Part shown: one piece after another, positions 23,504-25,247 of the stretch
How positions within the stretch are numbered: position 1 is the first letter of the stretch
How the letters are laid out: each line of letters begins with the position of its first letter
Source: UBA3103 sp002365855
Lineage (GTDB): Bacteria > Bacillota > Desulfotomaculia > Desulfotomaculales > Pelotomaculaceae
DNA: 25,247 nucleotides
Direction of reading: 5' to 3'
Assembly: GCA_030627625.1 (NCBI GenBank)
Contig: DAOURR010000031.1
Coordinates: forward strand, 1 to 25,247
Position numbers and translations under genes: made by a program
Notes under the pieces: generated by a model
Told to the model about the DNA's origin: nothing
Databases searched by the model: none
The model's input: only the letters and a program-made list of their open reading frames with translations

Positions 23504-24154
23504 TTGGAACTGCTCACTTACATCCTTTTCGCCCTGGCTCTGAACCTTGACTCTTTCGGAGCAGGAGTTTCCTACGGGGCCAGGCAAATCAAGGTCCCTA
23601 TCCTGTCACTGCTGATTATCAGCTTGATTTCAGTTGCGGCAATAAGCATATCCATGCTGGGCGGGCAGGTACTGTTGACAATGATACCAGTGCGCCTGGC
23701 CCACCAGCTGGGGGGTGTCCTGCTGCTGGTCATCGGGCTGTGGGTCCTTTACCAGGCCCGCAGGACAGAGCCACAGTCAGAGAGCGGAAACGATATTAAC
23801 GGCGACACCAGGATTTATAAAATTCGTATCCGCCCCCTGGGCCTGGTCATTCAGGTCCTGCGGGAACCGGCCAAAGCCGACCTTGACAGTTCTGGAGTGA
23901 TTTCACCCCAGGAAGCGCTCCTGCTTGGAACTGCCCTGGCCGTAGACGCCTTTTTAGCAGGTTTCGCCGTCTCCATGCTGGGTTTTTCCATCGGCCTGAC
24001 AGCCCTGGTTGTCGGCCTTGGCCACTTTTTACTCACCTACCTGGGCATACTGGCCGGACACACCCTGCAGGCCAGCAGGTTAGGACGCCGGCTTACTGCA
24101 CTTCCAGGATGCATACTTATAATGCTTGGGATTATTAAATTTATTAAATTTTAA
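23504..24154 (+). CDS. ytaF: YtaF-type sporulation membrane protein (MntP-related)
   Basis: A 216-aa protein with six membrane helices. The TTG start at 23504 lies 7 bases after GGAGG. The helix-1 motif ALALNLDSFGAGVSYGAR and the repeat ALAVDAFLAGFAVSML carry the conserved Asp residues of the MntP/YtaF family (manganese efflux fold). Between them is a hydrophilic insert with ADLDSSGVISPQEALLLG, an EF-hand-like D-x-D-x-S-G-x-I loop usual in YtaF rather than MntP. Sporulation-linked in Bacillus; transported ion unknown. Its ribosome site is within a long hairpin, unlike its neighbours. Confidence 0.92.
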   Translation: MELLTYILFALALNLDSFGAGVSYGARQIKVPILSLLIISLISVAAISISMLGGQVLLTMIPVRLAHQLGGVLLLVIGLWVLYQARRTEPQSESGNDINGDTRIYKIRIRPLGLVIQVLREPAKADLDSSGVISPQEALLLGTALAVDAFLAGFAVSMLGFSIGLTALVVGLGHFLLTYLGILAGHTLQASRLGRRLTALPGCILIMLGIIKFIKF

Positions 24155-24177
24155 AAAAAACAGCCTAAAAAATAATG

Positions 24178-24258
24178 AGGGCGGGATTGCTTGAGAAAAG
24201 ATTCGAGCATTACCAGCCCTTTTCAGGAAAGCCGCTGGATTTTCACCAGCGCCTTTTT
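24178..24258 (+). terminator. Tandem hairpins and terminator between ytaF and coaE
   Basis: An imperfect hairpin bounded by GGGC (24179-24182) and GCCC (24216-24219) is followed by TTTTC. A second, CGCTGG (24233-24238) with CCAGCG (24246-24251), is followed by CCTTTTTA. The second is the better terminator. Confidence 0.6.
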
Positions 24259-24343
24259 ATGTGCGGCAAAATACTTCATGGTTTATGGAGGAAGTATAAA
24301 CTTGAACGCGAAATAACAAGAATCTTGTTTTACGGAGGTCAGC

Positions 24344-24979
24344 ATGATTGTTATCGGACTCACCGGCAACATCGGAAGCGGTAAAAGCACAGTAGCCCGG
24401 CGTCTCGAAAGCCTGGGCGCAAAGATTATTGACGCCGACAAGGTAGCCCGGAAAATAGTTCTGCCAGGCACTCAAGCCCTGGCAGCTATCGTGGAGAGCT
24501 TCGGAGCGGACATATTAAACAGTAAAGGCGAATTGGACCGCAAAAAGATGGGTGCAATAGTGTTTGAGGATGCGGTGGCCAGGGCAAGGCTGAACCAGAT
24601 TGTCCACCCGCAGATTAAAGAAGCTATCCACCGGGAAATAAACACATATAAAGCTGCCTCCAATTGCTGCCCTGGTGCAAACGTGGCAGTGATCGACGCC
24701 CCGCTTTTAATCGAGGTTGGCTTATATCAGGATGCAGACGAGGTATGGGTGGTAAAAGTAAATGAAGATGAACAGATAGAGCGACTTGCCGGGAGAGATG
24801 GTCTGAGCCCGGCTGAAGCTTTAAGTCGTATTGCCGCGCAAATGCCCCAGGAAGAAAAGATTCTCTATGCCCACCGTGTCATCGACAACAGCGGCAGCCT
24901 CGCCGAAACTTTAAAACAGGTAGACCGGCACTGGGCGGTTATGTTAAAAGAACATCTTCAGGCCCCGGACAGCATATAA
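24344..24979 (+). CDS. coaE: Dephospho-CoA kinase
   Basis: A 211-aa cytoplasmic kinase catalysing the last step of coenzyme A synthesis, phosphorylation of dephospho-CoA on the ribose 3' hydroxyl. The P-loop GLTGNIGSGKST (residues 5-16) is followed by the substrate-binding DADKVARKIV, IVHPQIKEAI, the Walker-B-like VAVIDAPLLIEVGLY, and a lid with RIAAQMPQEEKILYAHRVIDNSG. ATG follows GGAGGTCAGC. Length is normal for the family. Confidence 0.97.
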   Translation: MIVIGLTGNIGSGKSTVARRLESLGAKIIDADKVARKIVLPGTQALAAIVESFGADILNSKGELDRKKMGAIVFEDAVARARLNQIVHPQIKEAIHREINTYKAASNCCPGANVAVIDAPLLIEVGLYQDADEVWVVKVNEDEQIERLAGRDGLSPAEALSRIAAQMPQEEKILYAHRVIDNSGSLAETLKQVDRHWAVMLKEHLQAPDSI

Positions 24980-25018
24980 AAAATATGAGTACTAGTCTTG
25001 GCAGCGGAGTGATTTAAT

Positions 25019-25195
25019 ATGACGGGAGCTTACAACAGCAGGTACAGGTTTAGCGTTAGGAAAGCAGCCAGACGCCTGGCTTTATTGATTTTTATCATAT
25101 TAATTCTGCTTAATGTTAATAGTATTGCGCGTGTTTTTTACCCTTTCCCCTACCGTGAAATGATAATAAACAGTAGTTATGCAGTTTCTGGATAA
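25019..25195 (+). pseudogene. Truncated lytic transglycosylase N-terminus
   Basis: A 58-codon frame from the ATG at 25019, 40 bases after coaE and preceded by GGAGTGAT. A basic N-terminus and one signal-anchor helix (LALLIFIILILLNV) are followed by RVFYPFPYREMI, the stretch that precedes the SLT domain in clostridial transglycosylases normally encoded after coaE. The protein then stops at SYAVSG followed by TAA, just where the catalytic domain should begin. The 52 bases after the stop carry no recognisable SLT coding. The gene is probably interrupted, most simply by an inserted element starting near 25190. Confidence 0.75.
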
Positions 25196-25247
25196 TTGTC
25201 CCAAGTCCATAACCTAAGTTCTAAAGATTGTGGCCAGAATTTATCAA

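Overview
The window looks like a chromosomal segment of an anaerobic, endospore-forming Firmicute of the Peptococcaceae/Desulfotomaculum-Pelotomaculum type. The grounds are a tricistronic gerA-gerB-gerC germination operon, YhcN/YlaJ and YtaF sporulation proteins and a DUF3231-type protein. They also include an Hcp/ferredoxin/HcpR nitrosative-stress module, a TM1266-type [FeFe]-hydrogenase regulator, frequent GTG/TTG starts behind strong GGAGG sites, and the gene order polA-mutM-ytaF-coaE-transglycosylase. The taxon assignment is an inference from gene content only.

Layout. 1-1100: a truncated dedA tail, a 368-base non-coding stretch with a strong inverted repeat, and a small membrane protein. 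1100-4310: hydroxylamine reductase (hcp) and its ferredoxin on the minus strand, divergent from a CRP/FNR-type regulator. The 117-base divergent region holds a palindromic -10 box usable in both directions and a 16-bp operator-like palindrome. 4600-6300: a geranylgeranyl-reductase-like flavoprotein converging on a HIT hydrolase. 6440-6960: a protein-free, heavily structured RNA gene of about 470 nt with a perfect TTGACA-17-TATAAT promoter, several GNRA-capped hairpins and a strong terminator. I could not identify it; it is the best candidate here for something undescribed. It is followed by a TM1266-family regulator.

7400-13230: a tandem DUF3231-like protein, an 80-aa protein, and the germination operon, which ends in an overlapping 56-codon two-helix membrane protein resembling the small D subunits of Bacillus germinant receptors. 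13190-19510 is all minus strand: two small membrane proteins, a YhcN/YlaJ lipoprotein, a PAP2-DedA pair that may act in undecaprenyl-phosphate recycling, a SEC-C protein with a TFIIB/cyclin-like C-terminus, and an S41 processing protease. 19700-25200: DNA polymerase I, formamidopyrimidine-DNA glycosylase, YtaF with its Shine-Dalgarno inside a long hairpin, dephospho-CoA kinase, and a lytic transglycosylase cut off after 58 codons.

Both window edges carry broken genes, each followed in frame by the same 12-mer TAATTGTCCCAA. This may mean mobile-element junctions at the edges. No tRNA, rRNA, CRISPR array or intact transposase was found.
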